Assembly: GCA_009869945.1 (NCBI GenBank)
Contig: WIXG01000036.1
Span: 62,001 to 126,000 of the forward strand
Direction of reading: 5' to 3'
From: Mesaphorura yosii
Taxonomy: Eukaryota > Arthropoda > Collembola > Poduromorpha > Tullbergiidae
DNA: 64,000 nt
The first letter of the stretch is position 1. Each line of letters begins with the position of its first letter. Under the pieces are notes generated by a model. It was not told where the DNA came from. It saw only the letters and a list, made by a program, of their open reading frames with translations, and ran no database searches. The translations under genes and the position numbers were made by a program. Of the stretch, positions 12,495-26,100 are shown one piece after another.

Positions 12495-15400
12495 TCAATG
12501 ACTGAATTGTTGCTGGCATGCGCCTGCACCCATTATCATGAGGTTGTCTTGACTGACTGAGGAGTAGCTGCCCGTGGTCACCGGGCCGGGACTACTCGGC
12601 GTGACCTGTGGGCAGAGCACAGCCGCTTAGAAACATGAGACAAACCAACAAGTGGTCAATATTCAATTTACGGCACGCACTTACCACCATTGCTGTCGTC
12701 ACAGCCATCGTCATGGACTGCAAAAAGAAAAATGCAATCATGTTAGCCGGTCCTGAATCAGAATAACGCGAGCATTTCCGAATTTATTAATGTGCGGTAA
12801 CAAAAACCGTGAGTTGGCATTTGTGAATAAAAATTCTCAAGTGTTGTGAAATGAAACGACTGGGCGTCTTGCTATTGCTATTGTCAGGAGCAAACGTCCG
12901 ACTGCTATATGCTATGCAAGATAAAACCGATTATTAGATTCTCAGAATGGATTCAGCTTGACCTTCAAGTCATCTCTGGAATGCAATTCCAACTTTGGAA
13001 CGTTGAATGCAAACAAGCACCTTGGTTTTAATAAACTTTCTCTTTCCTGGAGAAAACCGGCGAAAGCTCGTATTTCTAGTGAAAGAAAGCCATCGTCCGT
13101 GCTTAAATGATTCATCCAACATGAATCTCACGGGCAGGAAATATTGTCTCACATATACTAGTATTGCTATGAAACGACTGCCATGCTTGTGTATTTGGTT
13201 GTCTTGGGTCGGGTCAACCGCTAATTTGTGAAGGAACCGAAAAATGGATGCATTTCAAAAGGGGAGATTAGGAATGATGGCGTAGCTGGGTGGGGTGTAG
13301 CGGGATGGGTGATCAGGTTTAGGTTACGTCAGGGGAGCAGAGGGGTTGGTTTGTTGCGGAGTGGGGGAGAAGGTTAAGTTAGGGGAGCTAGCGGGGTGCG
13401 GGGTGGGGAATAACGGGAAGGGGGCTGTGACTAGAGTAGACAACTTCCATAGCCTCAAGTAACTTTATTGCTGAATAATTAATTTAGTGCAGTAGAATTA
13501 CGTCATACAAATCACCTGGATTGTAGATTTCGAGTTTGCAAGTGAAAATGATTACCTCACTGAGAGAGGTAATCATCAAGATCAGCATTTTCCCACGAAT
13601 GCCGCATGTCAGCGCTCACAAGTGCTCCTCGAACAAGACCGAGATTTCTTGTCGGCGGAGTCGCTTTCATTCATTTTTTCATTAAAATTTATTAAACGCG
13701 TTATTGCGCTCCTTTTTTTCGGCTTCACCTCCTCATATATTTACTTTAGGAACGACCTGATTGTAAATAGAATGTAATATATTGAAAGTCGAAAGCGACT
13801 ACTGCTGTCGAATACGGACGTTACAATTGCGATTGGATGTTTCAATCAGAGAGGCTATGAATCTGGTCGAGTCATTGTTTGGCCTGAAATGTTTACCGTC
13901 TTCCACTCGAACGGACGGATTGTGCGGAAAATCAATTTTTATCACCGTACCCGCAAGAATGCCGGCAAGAAATGATGGCATGGTGCAACTTTGCAAATGG
14001 AGTCCATATCCCTGAAAACTGCTTCCTGAACTCTCTCCGGTAAAGTTTATCTGCACTCATGTTGGCAGAACGGAATTCATTCATTCAATGAATACCACAA
14101 ACTGGTTCAGCAGCATTTTGCATTGCCATTTGCATGCGCACTTTGTTTTTGATTAATATGCACCATTCTGGAATTCTGGCACGACGTGTTGCAACAGTGC
14201 AAACACTCTTTTGAAACTTGCCTCTTGCTTGAATGTGCAAAATATTCGAAGGGGAATTCTGAGAACTCTCATCTTAAATACATTAACGGAAATGTGTCAG
14301 AATTTGCACAACAGCTAGAAAACTGGCAAACTTGTCTTCGATTTTTGACAAATACGGATTTCGAAAGCTGTACTGGGAAAATAGATCAAATAGATGCTCT
14401 AACGCCTTGTAACAACTGATTCTACGACAGTCTCCAATTTTGGCTGTCACGGATGGAAGAATAAATTGGAGGACGGACGTCTTTGACATAGAACACACTA
14501 GAAAGGAATATTCATACACTCATTGAAGAGTATAAAGGAAAAATTTGAAGTGAAATATTTTCGTGAATGGTTCCAATTAAATGTTTGAATTGCTGGTTAT
14601 TCCCATTCGAATTCGGTTCTTGGAATTATGCGTCTGTTGACAGATTCTATCAAGTCCTTTTCCAGATCGCTTTTCTCACCTCGTTCCTTCTACTTTCGGC
14701 TCAATTAATTCAAAGCCAACGTCGACTGCACGCCGCATGCCATATTCACTGTCGATTTTCTACATCAAAAGCAATTCCCATTTGGGGCAATTCAAAATTA
14801 TACGGACCGAACACACTGTTCTGCTATTTGCCTGAAATTCGGAGGGTGGAAAATTGAGATCATTATCTTCTCTAGATTAGTTCAGCGAAGAAATAATTTC
14901 CGTAAAATTAGAAAGCTCAAACCAAAAAATATGCTACATAACGCTTTCCAGGGGGCTTCTGACGTAACCTTTAATTCACGTATGTGCGGTGAAGTTGAAG
15001 AGGATGTGGTTTTTCATTCAATTACAACAATTTCGTGCGCGTGGTACCACAGAAATGTAATGCATGGCTTCGTGTACTGAAAGCTAACACACACGCTCAC
15101 CCCACCACGCCACTACGGCTTTCGCCTTAAACCTTCGGAAAGGTTTGCGAGAATAGAATTCGATTCAAATGAATGCGGGAGGCAATTTAGAGAGACGCAT
15201 GAAATTATTCTGGGAGAATCCGACATTTACAAAATGTCAAGCGTTAAAGTTAGTGTTTCGTTCTCAAAAGCCTCATATCTTAAAGCTAAAACTTCGCACG
15301 TCTCTCGGCTTTCAAAAGAATCCCGGCTTAACCTTTTCGAGTTCAGGTTCTTTAACATTGTTCTAGCCAATCGTAATCTAGCCAAGATAAATTAAATGGC

Positions 15401-18400
15401 AAAGGCGTGAGGAAAATTAGAGGAGATTTCGGTTGGCAAAAGAGTGGTCGCTTGATGTAAGTAATAATTGCAGCTGAAAAGGGAGGCGAGGCGCTTTACC
15501 TGAGTAAGTCTGGCGAGGCGAGGTCGCAGATATCCAGGATGATACTGACGTCTTCGAATTCTCCCGGGACAACAAACACACACAATTCTCGCAAACGCTC
15601 TGAAATAGAAAAATCCAAAAGATCAATGGCATGGCACTCTTTGGCAATAAACGCGCCCGCTGCTTCTTATGGTGAATAGATACGAACGATTATATAGAAA
15701 GCAGACATTTAAAAGGTTGTGTCCGTAGTGCTAAAGTCATAAACGGGCATGCCTACTCCTTGACCTTGGTTTTATTCCGCTGAGCTCAGTCTTTGACTTG
15801 TCTGATTCGAGGTTCGATCGAATTATCACTCAAGCTGAAATGTCACAAGCACACTCGTTCAACTTGAGAAAGAGTCAAGCTCCAAGTGAAGTCGTAAGTT
15901 ATTGGCACTGCAGCATTAACTCCGAATAATCACTTGAGTTTCAACAATATTCGGATCCCTCCCCGTACATTTTGCACATTCTGGTGTATCGTGCAATGTA
16001 CACGGAGCAGTTCGTAAGCAAGAGAAATGTGTGTCTGCAGCATCCTGAATTAGTCCAATTTGCAATCCCTCCTCGTATTAATCATTCCATCCAAGCCAAG
16101 GAGCACAACACAACATTGCAGGGCAGTGAGGGTTGCGTGTGGATGTTGATGATTAACATGTTCTCAGTAGGAAGATAACAAATCAACCAAACTTTCACTT
16201 TATTAAGAAAGCTTGCAGGAAAACTCAGACAACTCAGTCAGCGAAATACCATTTAGTTAAGTGCAGAACAGTGGAATGATTGCAAGTTCAGCTTAAAACA
16301 TAAGTTGGAATGTTTGTAAAAGTGGCACGGCAGAGAATACAGACGGAGATCGACTAATGAGACGTTCCTATTCCCTCAAGTTTTAATGAGAATAATTCGG
16401 CGTGGTTTCCTTTGTGAGCATCCGCACACAAAACGCTGACTCTTGCGAATCTCTTCCACATTCAGCTTTCAGCCCATGCCAATGTCAAGGGTTGCTCCGG
16501 ATCAGGCCGCCCCGCTTCAGCGACATGCGACACGAGCTGCCTATCAACATCGTTTGTCGATAGCGTCGCTGGAAAGCAGAGAATCTGACGAGTAGCCATT
16601 TTTCAAGGAAAGTGGCAAGTATGCGTCATTTACAGTAGAAAATTGCTTTATACGGATTATTTAACAACGCGGAAGCGATGTCAGGATTCTCGCCTGCCAC
16701 ACACGTGACACCAATTTAATTTGATTACACAGTCCAACAGGTTCTCTACCTGCAGCACAGAGTTGGCTACCTTTGGGTGTCGGTGTCAGTGTCAAAGTCA
16801 ATGCCGTACTGTCAAGGCAAGATTTCAAAGAAAAGACGGAGAGCGTTCAGTTTGCTCATTCAAATGAGATGGAGACGAGCATCTCGCAGAGGTGTGAGAT
16901 AAAAGTGAGACCAAACAGAGCGGTGAATGTTGTCAACGCCAAAGTGGGAAAAGGAGACCGAGGACTGTCTAGAGAGCAAGCAAGGCGCTGCTTTCTTGGC
17001 TGAGAGCATCTCCTCCGTCGCCTGCGCTTGCCAGTGGATGGAGAAAAAGGACAAAAGTCGTCTTTAAAAATATGTCGTGTGTAATCGCGTGTGTACACAT
17101 GCTTTTGAATAGCTCGGTCGGTTGAGAAAAATGAGCACAGAGATAAATTTACATGGCGGATACGTTAATGTGACGCGAGTGAGCAGCGACGGCAAGAAGA
17201 GCAATCCTTCGTCCTCTGACGATCGAACTTGTTCTCCGGCTTTGCGACGTGTGCCGAAGGATTAGATGGAGTTGAGAAGAGGCTTTACAGCTTCAATATT
17301 CAATAAGAACTGAAGCTGCAATAAATATTGCTCGCATGGCCTTCGTCGATACCTTCGCCCGTGAGACTCGACAACTGACAGCAGTTTACCTGCCTTGCCT
17401 CTTTCCATTTTATCATGCTCTGCCATCAAACCAGCGCAAATTACTGCCACACCGAGCGCAAACCGCACCTGCACTTCAAAATAAAATGAATCCTTCATTA
17501 TTGCACGGACGGACGGTTTGCAAAAGACTCCACAAGTTAGTCTGTGATTAATCGCTTTTCTCTTTCATTTTTGAATAATGCGGTGGACAACGTAATTAGC
17601 AGAACTTGGACTTAGACTTTGTTCCTTTTCATTACTGCATTGAGAGAAAGTGGGAATCATTCGGGCTCTGAGCGAACTGGCACTGTACCGAGTCCGCTGT
17701 TAATAATATGAAATATAAGCTTTCAGATTAGCTTATTTCCTTGTTCGCACTCTGGATCTGAGGCGAAAACAAGTCCCAAGAGATTGGTATTATTGCTTTC
17801 TATTCAAGCGTGTCTTGTTATACGACCGTCCACTCTCAGCCTCTTTCTTCCTCCCCTGTGAGATCTGAGCCTCTCGACTCGCACTGCGATGACGCCCAGA
17901 CAAGCCTCTCATTGCCGCTCTGGTCGAGCGCCTTTGTCATCTCATCATGCCTTTGGTGGGTCTTTCGGAAGAAGCTGCGCATTAATCGGATGAATCCATC
18001 GTGCTTATTGCTTATCCATTCGCTGCCCAGCATCCCCTCATATTAACTGCAGAGTTCAAAGACGGCTTTGGCGGCTCTTGTTAATCTACCATTTTATCAT
18101 TTTTTCAATTTCACAAAAGCCGCAACCTGGTTTAATATAAATTTCCGCCCTTCTGCTCAGTCACCTTGCCATCGCTGACTCGTCCCGTGACCTGGAGCAG
18201 AAGCGCAGCAGAGTAACGAGGAAGGATGGAGAGCACAAATCTCAATGTTTACACAAATGCTTAGCATATTTCAATCTTGTATCGCCAAAGTGCTAATTTA
18301 AATCAGCACGAAAACTACTTTCAGCGTTGAAACCCTCGTTTCAGAAGTCACAATGAAACAGAGCACTCAAACAGTCATTTCCAATGTGCCCAGCATTTGG

Positions 18401-21400
18401 CCCGATGGAACAGATAACCAGAGCAGAATTCTTTCATAACAAAGCCAACGCCAGACCCAAATCAGTCCCAGTCAATGCAGTAACGCACATTCTTGCAGTA
18501 ATTTAACGGAATTTTTTAGAATGGTATTCTCCAGTTGGAAAGCCAAAGCAATATTAACCACGGTTAAAGACAGCGGCCAAAGGCCCAAATTTCAATGTCA
18601 ATTGCAGACTTCTCAGGCTTTGCTCGCGTTTGTTTACTTTGCTGACGAAAATATTTCTTAACTTGAAGAACTCATTGACATTCCGTTTTTCGAGGCGCGA
18701 AACTGGCGAGCGAAATGAAGTGAAAACTTTTTTAACAAATGTTGTATGGAATACAACGAAACAGGCAGCACAGCGTTGGGAACACTCGGCCAACAAAAGT
18801 AATCTGCCTGAATTTGAATACGCACTAGATGCGAATACTCGCATGGAAGAATGTGCGCCAGGTGGTCGATCACGCCACGTTCACCTGCCAAATTCGGAAG
18901 CTCGCTCCGGTTACGCAACCGCTTCCTCGTTCAATGCCGGCACAAGTTCGAGAGGCGCAACATCAGAGCAGGTGTATCGCGAAGAGTACAGGCTCGTATT
19001 TCATCTCTGCAATGTAGACACGAATCTTAACTCATGTTCTCGACGCTAAGAAGATTATAAAAAGAAAAACGCTTGCTCTATTCAAATCTTTAAATTTCTC
19101 TCTTTGCAAACAATTGAATCTGTTGACTTCTTGGAACTCTCCAGTCCCCAAACTCCAAATTTTACAAACACTACTACCATTCCGATTTCTTTTTGCGTCG
19201 AGCAGTAAACTGCTTAGCCTCTCAGAGAGGAAGCTAATAACTGGTCGGCCCAAAGCGCATGAGCTTAACAGTTGGATTGCTGACGACGACCTTGAACTGA
19301 AACTCAGAATTTCTGCACGCGAGCCAATTTTGTCAAAGGCAAACAAAAGCGCTCGTTCCAAGTAATAAAAGTGTCTGGAAGATTGGGACAAGACGGTGCT
19401 TTCGAACAAAACTGAAAAATTAATGTTTGAAAGGTAAACCAATAAGTCCTTGGAAATATGTGTGAATAAGGAGTGCCATCAACTTGGCTCCACAATGAGT
19501 AGCAGCGGTTTAACGGGGTTGAGCTATAAATTCAAGTATTCAAGTTTCATCTCAGTAGAAAGTATGGCAGGTTCAATTGACGCAGGGAGCCTGAATTTAA
19601 GCCCATGATACCTGCAATTAAATATGTGAGACAGAAGGTCGTAAATTTCGAGAATGCCTTCCACCCATTAATAAATCACACGCTGCTTATTATACGACAC
19701 AATGCGAATAAAAGCGCGCGGAGACGTCATGGAAAGGACTATAAAAGCAATGAGGCCCGGTGTGTCAAAACTCTCACCAAAACCACATTTCACAAAAGCA
19801 AAGCTTAAGAGTAGAAAAGTATTCTGGCTCATCAACGACCGAAACTGAAAGAAACTTATGTAACTTGTGCAGGAACGGAAATATACGCTTACGTAATCTC
19901 TGAAGAAGAAATGAAGGAAAGGTTGCCTCACAGGACTCACGTCAATATACAAATTAGTAAAATTAGTGCCACGAGGTAATTAAACATGAATGGATGAGAA
20001 CTCGTTAAATGTTCTAAATAGAATTAACGTTCAATGATTACCTGGCCGAATGAGAATTAACATCTTGCAAATTGATCTTTCATTTTTCAGCCCACAGCGA
20101 ATCTCAGCATGTGAGTCAACATGAGATTCGTGTGATCTATTCTGACTCTTCCGAGTAAACATTTTTGTAGTGATGCTTCAAAGAAACTGTAAAAACAAAG
20201 TCCATGAGCAAAGAAAGAGGCGAGCATGCGACCCAGCAGCGTTTTTAAATAACAGGAAAATGTTCTGCACTTTGGAGATGTGAATCATAATATTTAGAAG
20301 ACGAAAAAACACATTTCCGAGTCTGAAGACGACGAGCATCAGACAGTTTAGAGACGACGGCTGATTGAATGGATACGTTGCATGCATTTAAAAATCCACA
20401 GAGTGCAAGTCTCCAACTGCTAAACTCTTTCCTCTCCTCGAGATTTTATTATTTTAAGAAACACGTGAACATTTTTGTGCTACCGCTTCCTCGTTCAAGA
20501 GTGCTCCTTGAGTCGAACCGCTTTTGTCACTCGTCTATCTCTGCCACTTCCTTCGTTTTGACGTGCTCTGACACTTGGTTATTGTTTATATTCAACAAGC
20601 CAGACTAAGGGCGTTCGTGCTTCGAGAGATCTCATTAGCCATTAGCCTTTGTTCGAACATATTCCACCGCCCGTGTGCGACGACTGCTATGAATCCTGCT
20701 TTCATCACTCGAACTCGTGCCTCGCTGGCGCTTTGTGAGCCGAGTCTCTTCTTAAACGAGACTTTCAATTTATCAATATCACTTTTCATCTGACTCCTCT
20801 CCGCACTGCATACGTATAGGCCACGGATGAGTGTTCATAAATCTGGAGTGCGCCGTAAGATTCCATGAAAATTATTTCTATGGAGAATTGCAGCCTTCAC
20901 GGAATAACAGCAGCAGCACTGCAACAAGCGTTTAATATTTCTTGCTCGCTTTCCACGCTCCGAAAGAGAAAATTGAACAGTAAAATATGAAAAATGCTTC
21001 GGCGTGATTATTATTCGTAGTTAACTCTATTTTTGCGCGAAAAGTTTTTCTTGCCCATTCTCGGCAGCCGTGTTTTGCTTCTTTGGGAGAACTTTCGTGT
21101 TTTCATTTTACTTTCTTTTGTGTACTGGGAGGAAATGAAGACGCATAAAATTACTTATCAGTAGCGAAATAACTTAGTGGTAGCAAACGGCGGTGTAAAT
21201 GCAGTAATTCGAGCACGTTATTTATTATTATTTGATCGTTGAAGTGTGAGAAAAAAGCACTTGGAAACGATTTGAAAAGAAATTGCGTTTCCTGATCTTA
21301 AATCTCAATCTGGAGTCCAGCCATGTGCAAGTGCATGCGGGTATCATGCGCGAAAACACTTCTCTCTTAACCTGATGACTTTCGCGAGGCCATATGAAGC

Positions 21401-23087
21401 TCGTTTTCTTTCACCTTTTACGCTGATTGCTTAGCAATAAGATCTCTATCATAAGGCCCCACGTACTTTTTCTGATTTTGGTCATATTTTTTAAATATAT
21501 AATTTCCGGTCGGCCGTAAATATTTCTTACCTTCTGAAGTCTCTGCTCCAGAAGCAGTAAATGACTGGGTTCATTCCTGAATTGATCCATCCGAGCCAGG
21601 TCACAATGTCTTGCACCAACTCCACTTGACTGAGACATGACGAACAGAAGCCCGAGATTAAATTAGTGACGAAGAACGGCAGCCAGCAAATGATAAACAC
21701 GCCCATGACTACAAAAGTGGCATAAAAATTAATTGCTGACTTATAACTCCAGTGCGTGCTTGAACCTCAGACTTACCGATTCCGAGCGTCTTGGCTGCCT
21801 TCTTTTCTTTTGCAAACTTCGCCAATTTTCGACTTATGCTAAAGTTTTTGACGTTTTTTGGAGCGGTGCGAATGGAATTGTTGCGTGGTCCGTTGTTGTC
21901 ATTTCGGACCTGATTGAGGAGCGAAATTTGTCCGATTTCGCTGTCCTCGCAGGACTGGTCCGAGTTCTGAGGGTGTCTGAGAGCATGATGATGATTGGTT
22001 GAATGAGTTCGCTGGAGGATTTCTGGGGGGACGTAGGAGTTGGCTCCTCCGCCGCGGTGGATTCTGAGTGTCAGTTCGATGTCTCCGTCGGTGCAGAGTT
22101 TTGTGCCCAACTTTAAACTTTTGGTTTGTTTCACTGCTGTACGATATATCCGGTAGTAAGTAAATACCATTACGAATAATGGGCCGTAAAAGGATATGAT
22201 CGATGAGAAGACGAGATAACCCAAATCATTTGTAAATGGACATTTGAGATCTGCGATCGGTTTCTCGCGCACTGCACGCCACCATAAAATGGCTGGAAAG
22301 GAAATGAGACTCGAGCATACCCACACTAATGCAATTAGAACACACGCTCTGGCATTTGTCATTCTTGATGGGTACGAGAAAGGGTCTTGAATGGCCCAAA
22401 AACGATCCAAGGATATGATACAGAGATTCAATATGCTGGCAGTGGATGCCAGCACATCGAGAGAACGCCAAATATCGCACCAATTCTCGCCAAATATCCA
22501 CGTCTTCCCCATCGCCTCAAATATGGCCTGGAACGGCATCACGACGAGTCCAACTACACAACAGGGAAAAGAGCAGTGTGATTGAGTGTCCAACACAGCT
22601 TTAGAGCATTGGTTATCGGGACATCAGCAGGAATCTGAGACATCACATTCCATCTCTATGAGCATCCTTCTTTCATCGGCGCACGATGACTATGCTCAAA
22701 GACAAATAAGACAAAAGGAGTGTGAAAAAATGCCATTACGTTACCTAAGCAATCGGCGAGTGCCAAACTTGTAATGAAATAGTTGGTGACTGAGTGCAGG
22801 TAGCGTTCCCGAAAGACGGCTAGAATGACCAGCGCATTGCCAAAAACCGTCGCTGCACAGAAAGTACAAAGGAGCACGGCAATCCCGATATTGTTGACGC
22901 TGATAATATCTGGACCATTTGTCGACGTCAAATTGTCTCCGTTCCCATACTCGGTGCTGCTCCCGCCTTCTTCCTCCGTCGGGTACCAGTCACTCTCGTT
23001 GTCCTCCTGGTGCTGGTAATGGTTGGTCCATGCTGGAGAGGAGTTTGAAGGGTTTATGTTGTCAAGATGAGTCCAACTAGTCATCAT
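12495..23087 (-). CDS. Oamb: Alpha1-adrenergic-like octopamine receptor (Oamb type), class A GPCR
   Basis: Seven-transmembrane receptor for octopamine. Six coding exons in phase: 22745-23087, 21777-22553, 21531-21708, 15500-15599, 12685-12717 and 12495-12605; 1542 nt, 513 aa. Start is the MM pair at 23087. The N-terminal outer segment is acidic with NSS and NLT glycosylation sites. TM1-2 contain GNALVILAVFRERYLH; TM3 has WCDIWRSLDV with the amine-binding Asp. The DRY motif reads DRF (ISLDRFWAI). TM5 is SSIISFYGPLFVMVF; the third loop carries LTLRIHRGG, which I associate with Oamb; TM6 has CWLPFF and TM7 has NSGMNPVIYCFWSRDFRR. The exon at 15500-15599 supplies the juxtamembrane tail AFARIVCVCCPGRIRRR, with palmitoylatable cysteines. 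Then come a 33-nt microexon and a final Ser/Thr-rich exon ending in QQQFSH. A 5' UTR acceptor probably lies at 23118. Subtype is assigned from motif memory. Confidence 0.92.
13288..13424 (+). other. G-rich tract with two canonical G-quadruplex motifs
   Basis: Inside the Oamb intron 12718-15499. Two runs fit four-G-tract rules. At 13288-13309 they are GGG, GGGG, GGG, GGG with loops of 1, 6 and 2 nt. At 13382-13408 four GGGG tracts have loops of 7, 3 and 1 nt, followed by more G runs to 13424. The surrounding 180 bases are strikingly G-rich on the plus strand, unlike the AT-rich neighbourhood. Plus is the template strand of Oamb, so the pre-mRNA would be C-rich here. Confidence 0.7.
13548..13576. 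repeat. Perfect 11-bp inverted repeat (hairpin) with 7-nt loop
   Basis: Arms 13548-13558 (ATGATTACCTC) and 13566-13576 (GAGGTAATCAT) are exact reverse complements around the loop ACTGAGA. It sits in the same Oamb intron, about 120 bp from the G-rich tract. No coding or mobile-element context was found. Confidence 0.75.
15600..21530 (-). other. Large Oamb intron (5.9 kb), no other gene recognised
   Basis: Bounded by the donor after SRDFRR (AG|gtaag at 21530) and the acceptor ttctatttcag at 15600. Fly Oamb has alternative exons for TM6-7, so I looked for a second copy of the CWLPFF exon here and did not find one. Short open frames on both strands lack splice and codon support. Confidence 0.5.
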
Positions 23088-23117
23088 GAAACATAACCAA
23101 GTTATCGACAACCGTTT

Positions 23118-26100
23118 CTGGAAAACTTCAGACGGCTTGAGAACATGACGAATCTCTCCACGTTGATTAATAGTCTTGACACACAATCGTTCAGGTCATT
23201 ACAAAAAAAGGCGAAGGTTCGACTTTGTCCGCAAGTAGTGGCCGCACTAATGTTACATCACACGCCACACTCGAGCAACAATATACTGCATTGATTACTG
23301 GCTGCATATTTTCAGAGAAAGTGGAGGCAGACCCGCACATTCGCACTCTTGACTCTCAACTCTTAACTGTTTCTGGATACGGGAAACTTTGTGCATTCAA
23401 GTCATGTACGACATGCGGAGTTGTCCATGTTAACGCGGAGCACTGATTTGTTTTCTTTCTTCGGGATTTCAATTTTGTTGCTTTTCTTGATTCAATACAA
23501 GTTTACTTTTCCAAGTCGAAACACAAAATCACCAAGTTAAATTTGCATGCTTGCTTGAAGTCTGCTAAATTATCAGGTACTGCTACTGTTCCACTTTGAC
23601 TTGCTTCACTTCTTCGCAGACGCGCCGCACTGAATGGGAAAAAGAGAAAAGAATTCAGTGGAGCAGCCAAAGGAGGTCCGAGAAAGACTTCCTGATCCCG
23701 CCGGCTGATAGTGTTGGCTTTGATGGAGCTCTTTGTGAGAATCTGTTGTTTAGTCGGAACAATTTGGCCATTAATAATACGAGTTAGTGGAAGTCTTTCT
23801 CATTCATTTGGCCGCACCGCGTGCATGTCAAACGAGCTAATCTGATAAGTCAATGGCCAAGTTTTACAATTTTTTTTTCTAGCTGCTTTCTCGGTTCAGT
23901 AATTTTTTTGACGTTTGCATGCCTTTCAATAATGTGCAACACATCAAAAACATCTTTTCTTTTCAAAACCAGAAAGCTTTCTGCGATTTTGGAGCCCAAC
24001 TCCTCCACGAAACTTCTCTCTCAAGTTTTCTCAGTCAGACATCCCAAACTTGAACGGAAAGCCGTAATCACTCATGGAACTATTTTTGTTGTGCGGAAAA
24101 CGTCTTACAAAGATTGGATTCACGAGCACTTTTGGCGCTGACCTTCGGAGCAGTTGGCAAGGCAGAGGCAGAGTCAATTTGAATGCGGAAAATGCGGATA
24201 ACGAGGCGCAGAAGTAGAGAGCCCGCGTGCCGCGCTGAGACAATGGAATCTGTTCCGACGTCGAGCACAGAATGGAAATTAATTTGCTCGCAAATCTGAT
24301 ACGCCGTTGGCTTTGAGAGTGGGAAGCGAAATGTTATGACAAATCCTTATCTCGGGTCTCACGCCAGCCAGCGCTAATATTAATATGTGAACCAATTTGC
24401 TAAATGAATAATTCTGGCGTCATGAATTGAGGCTCGGCTTTATTGTTTTTAGTGTCGACTTGAGACTCGTTGTCGTATGGGCTGTGAGAGTCTTTATCTC
24501 TGAGCGTATTGCGACAGGATCAGCGAAAGGACTCGACAGAGACAATAAATGCAAATGATCTAATACGATGGCATGCTTTCACTTTCATTTCTCACCTATC
24601 TGCTCTCTTTCAATCCGCCTGCCCTGCCTCGTGTACTTTGGCCTTTACCTCAAGCCCTCGATATTGCGTCAAGCCCTTGTTGCTCATTGCCGTCGTCGTT
24701 CCGTCTCACGCGTGCTCGAGTCATTTGTCCAACACGGTCAGTATTAAAGGGCAATGCTTTACCCTTTCCATTCAGAATTAAAAGTCCGCCTGCGCTGTTG
24801 TTGGGCAGCGAAGTCCGTCGTGGTGGCATGAATGGCTCACATGGACGACTGGTAGGAAGATTTACAATGTGCAGACTTTCCTTTTCCTTATCGAAATCTA
24901 ATTCCCTCCATAATCACTTTAAAGATAAAACACTGCTGTTTAATATTGCACGGACTCTGACCATGTCACTGTAGTTGTGTGCTATGTTCCACTGTGTAGC
25001 GGCAACGACTTTTAGTCCCGTGTTGTGAACTTGACACAGGCTCCAACAAGCAGATAACCAATTCTCACTTCACCTCTTCCACTCCACCCGCGAACCCACC
25101 GCCCTGGCACTGGCCGACTAATCTTCGCTTTAGTCACTTTTGCGTAATAAACTACGCGCGAGTGAGTCTCAAACTGTTCTAATTGATGCTAATGACGATT
25201 TCAGACTTGTTAAGCACCTCGGACATCTGTCAGCAAAATACTCGACGACGAAAGAGTGACAGCTGAGTCCCGCACACGAATGTATTTAACGCTGCTCAAT
25301 TCTGTTCTTCAAGCACTCGAGTGATTGCACTGACGCAGACCGCACTGGCGATTGTTGTTGGCTGACTCGACGTGCGTCAGGTCAGACGGCAAGCGGCTGA
25401 GAAGCCCGCATCTTGGAATGCCATGAACGCGATGAGAAAGTAGAAACTCGAATAACTTTTCTGGCCAACTTACTTGGAAGCCGAGGTCCTGTCTGGTCGG
25501 GAAGTAGCACTTTGGAGCGAGGGTTCTGCCAGCACACTCGCCTGCCTGCCGCAAAGATTTTGTGTGTTTGGTGCCAGTCGGTTCGCGTGTTGGGCTCTTG
25601 TGTGAAAAGCTGTTGGGTAGCTTCATTTGTTCTTTTTGCAATATGAATTAGAGCAGTGGCAGCGTGTTGCGTTATCATTCTGATGATCATGACTGCTAAC
25701 TACCATTGAGGGCTCACACCGCGGCGTGTTGTGCGGGAGCGACCCACAGGTATGGAGGTATGCCAAACTCACTGCAAAAGTTTAATCTTTTATAAAATCC
25801 TACCCTTCAAAAAGGATTGTTTATTTGAGATTAATAGAGTGTTCTTGTGTTAACAAAAGCTGCACCGGCGTCTTCTGAAGTCCATGTCGTTCTGTCGGCA
25901 TCAAAAACTCCTTTTTTTCCAATCCAACTCGAAAGTGCATTCAGCCAACCATTTCATGAATCACGAGTCATGGGCTCGGTGTTTTATAGTACGGCTTTAT
26001 AATGTCTCTATTTGCAAAGTACCATATTGTGAATTCTGAGTTCACACTTATTTATTACATTTCATTAATACCCTCCTCCCTGCCTGCTGCTCCCGCTGGC

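Noticed and set aside
15811-15850. GGTTCGAT string resembling a tRNA T-loop
   Set aside because: No acceptor stem, D-arm or anticodon arm could be folded around it.
18630-19049. 139-codon open frame on plus inside the large Oamb intron
   Set aside because: No ATG context, splice signal or family similarity; matched by equally long antisense frames.
21411-21470. Possible last Oamb exon just downstream of the TM7 exon
   Set aside because: Wrong phase after AG|gtaag and a weak acceptor; the exon at 15500-15599 fits the phase and supplies the expected receptor tail.
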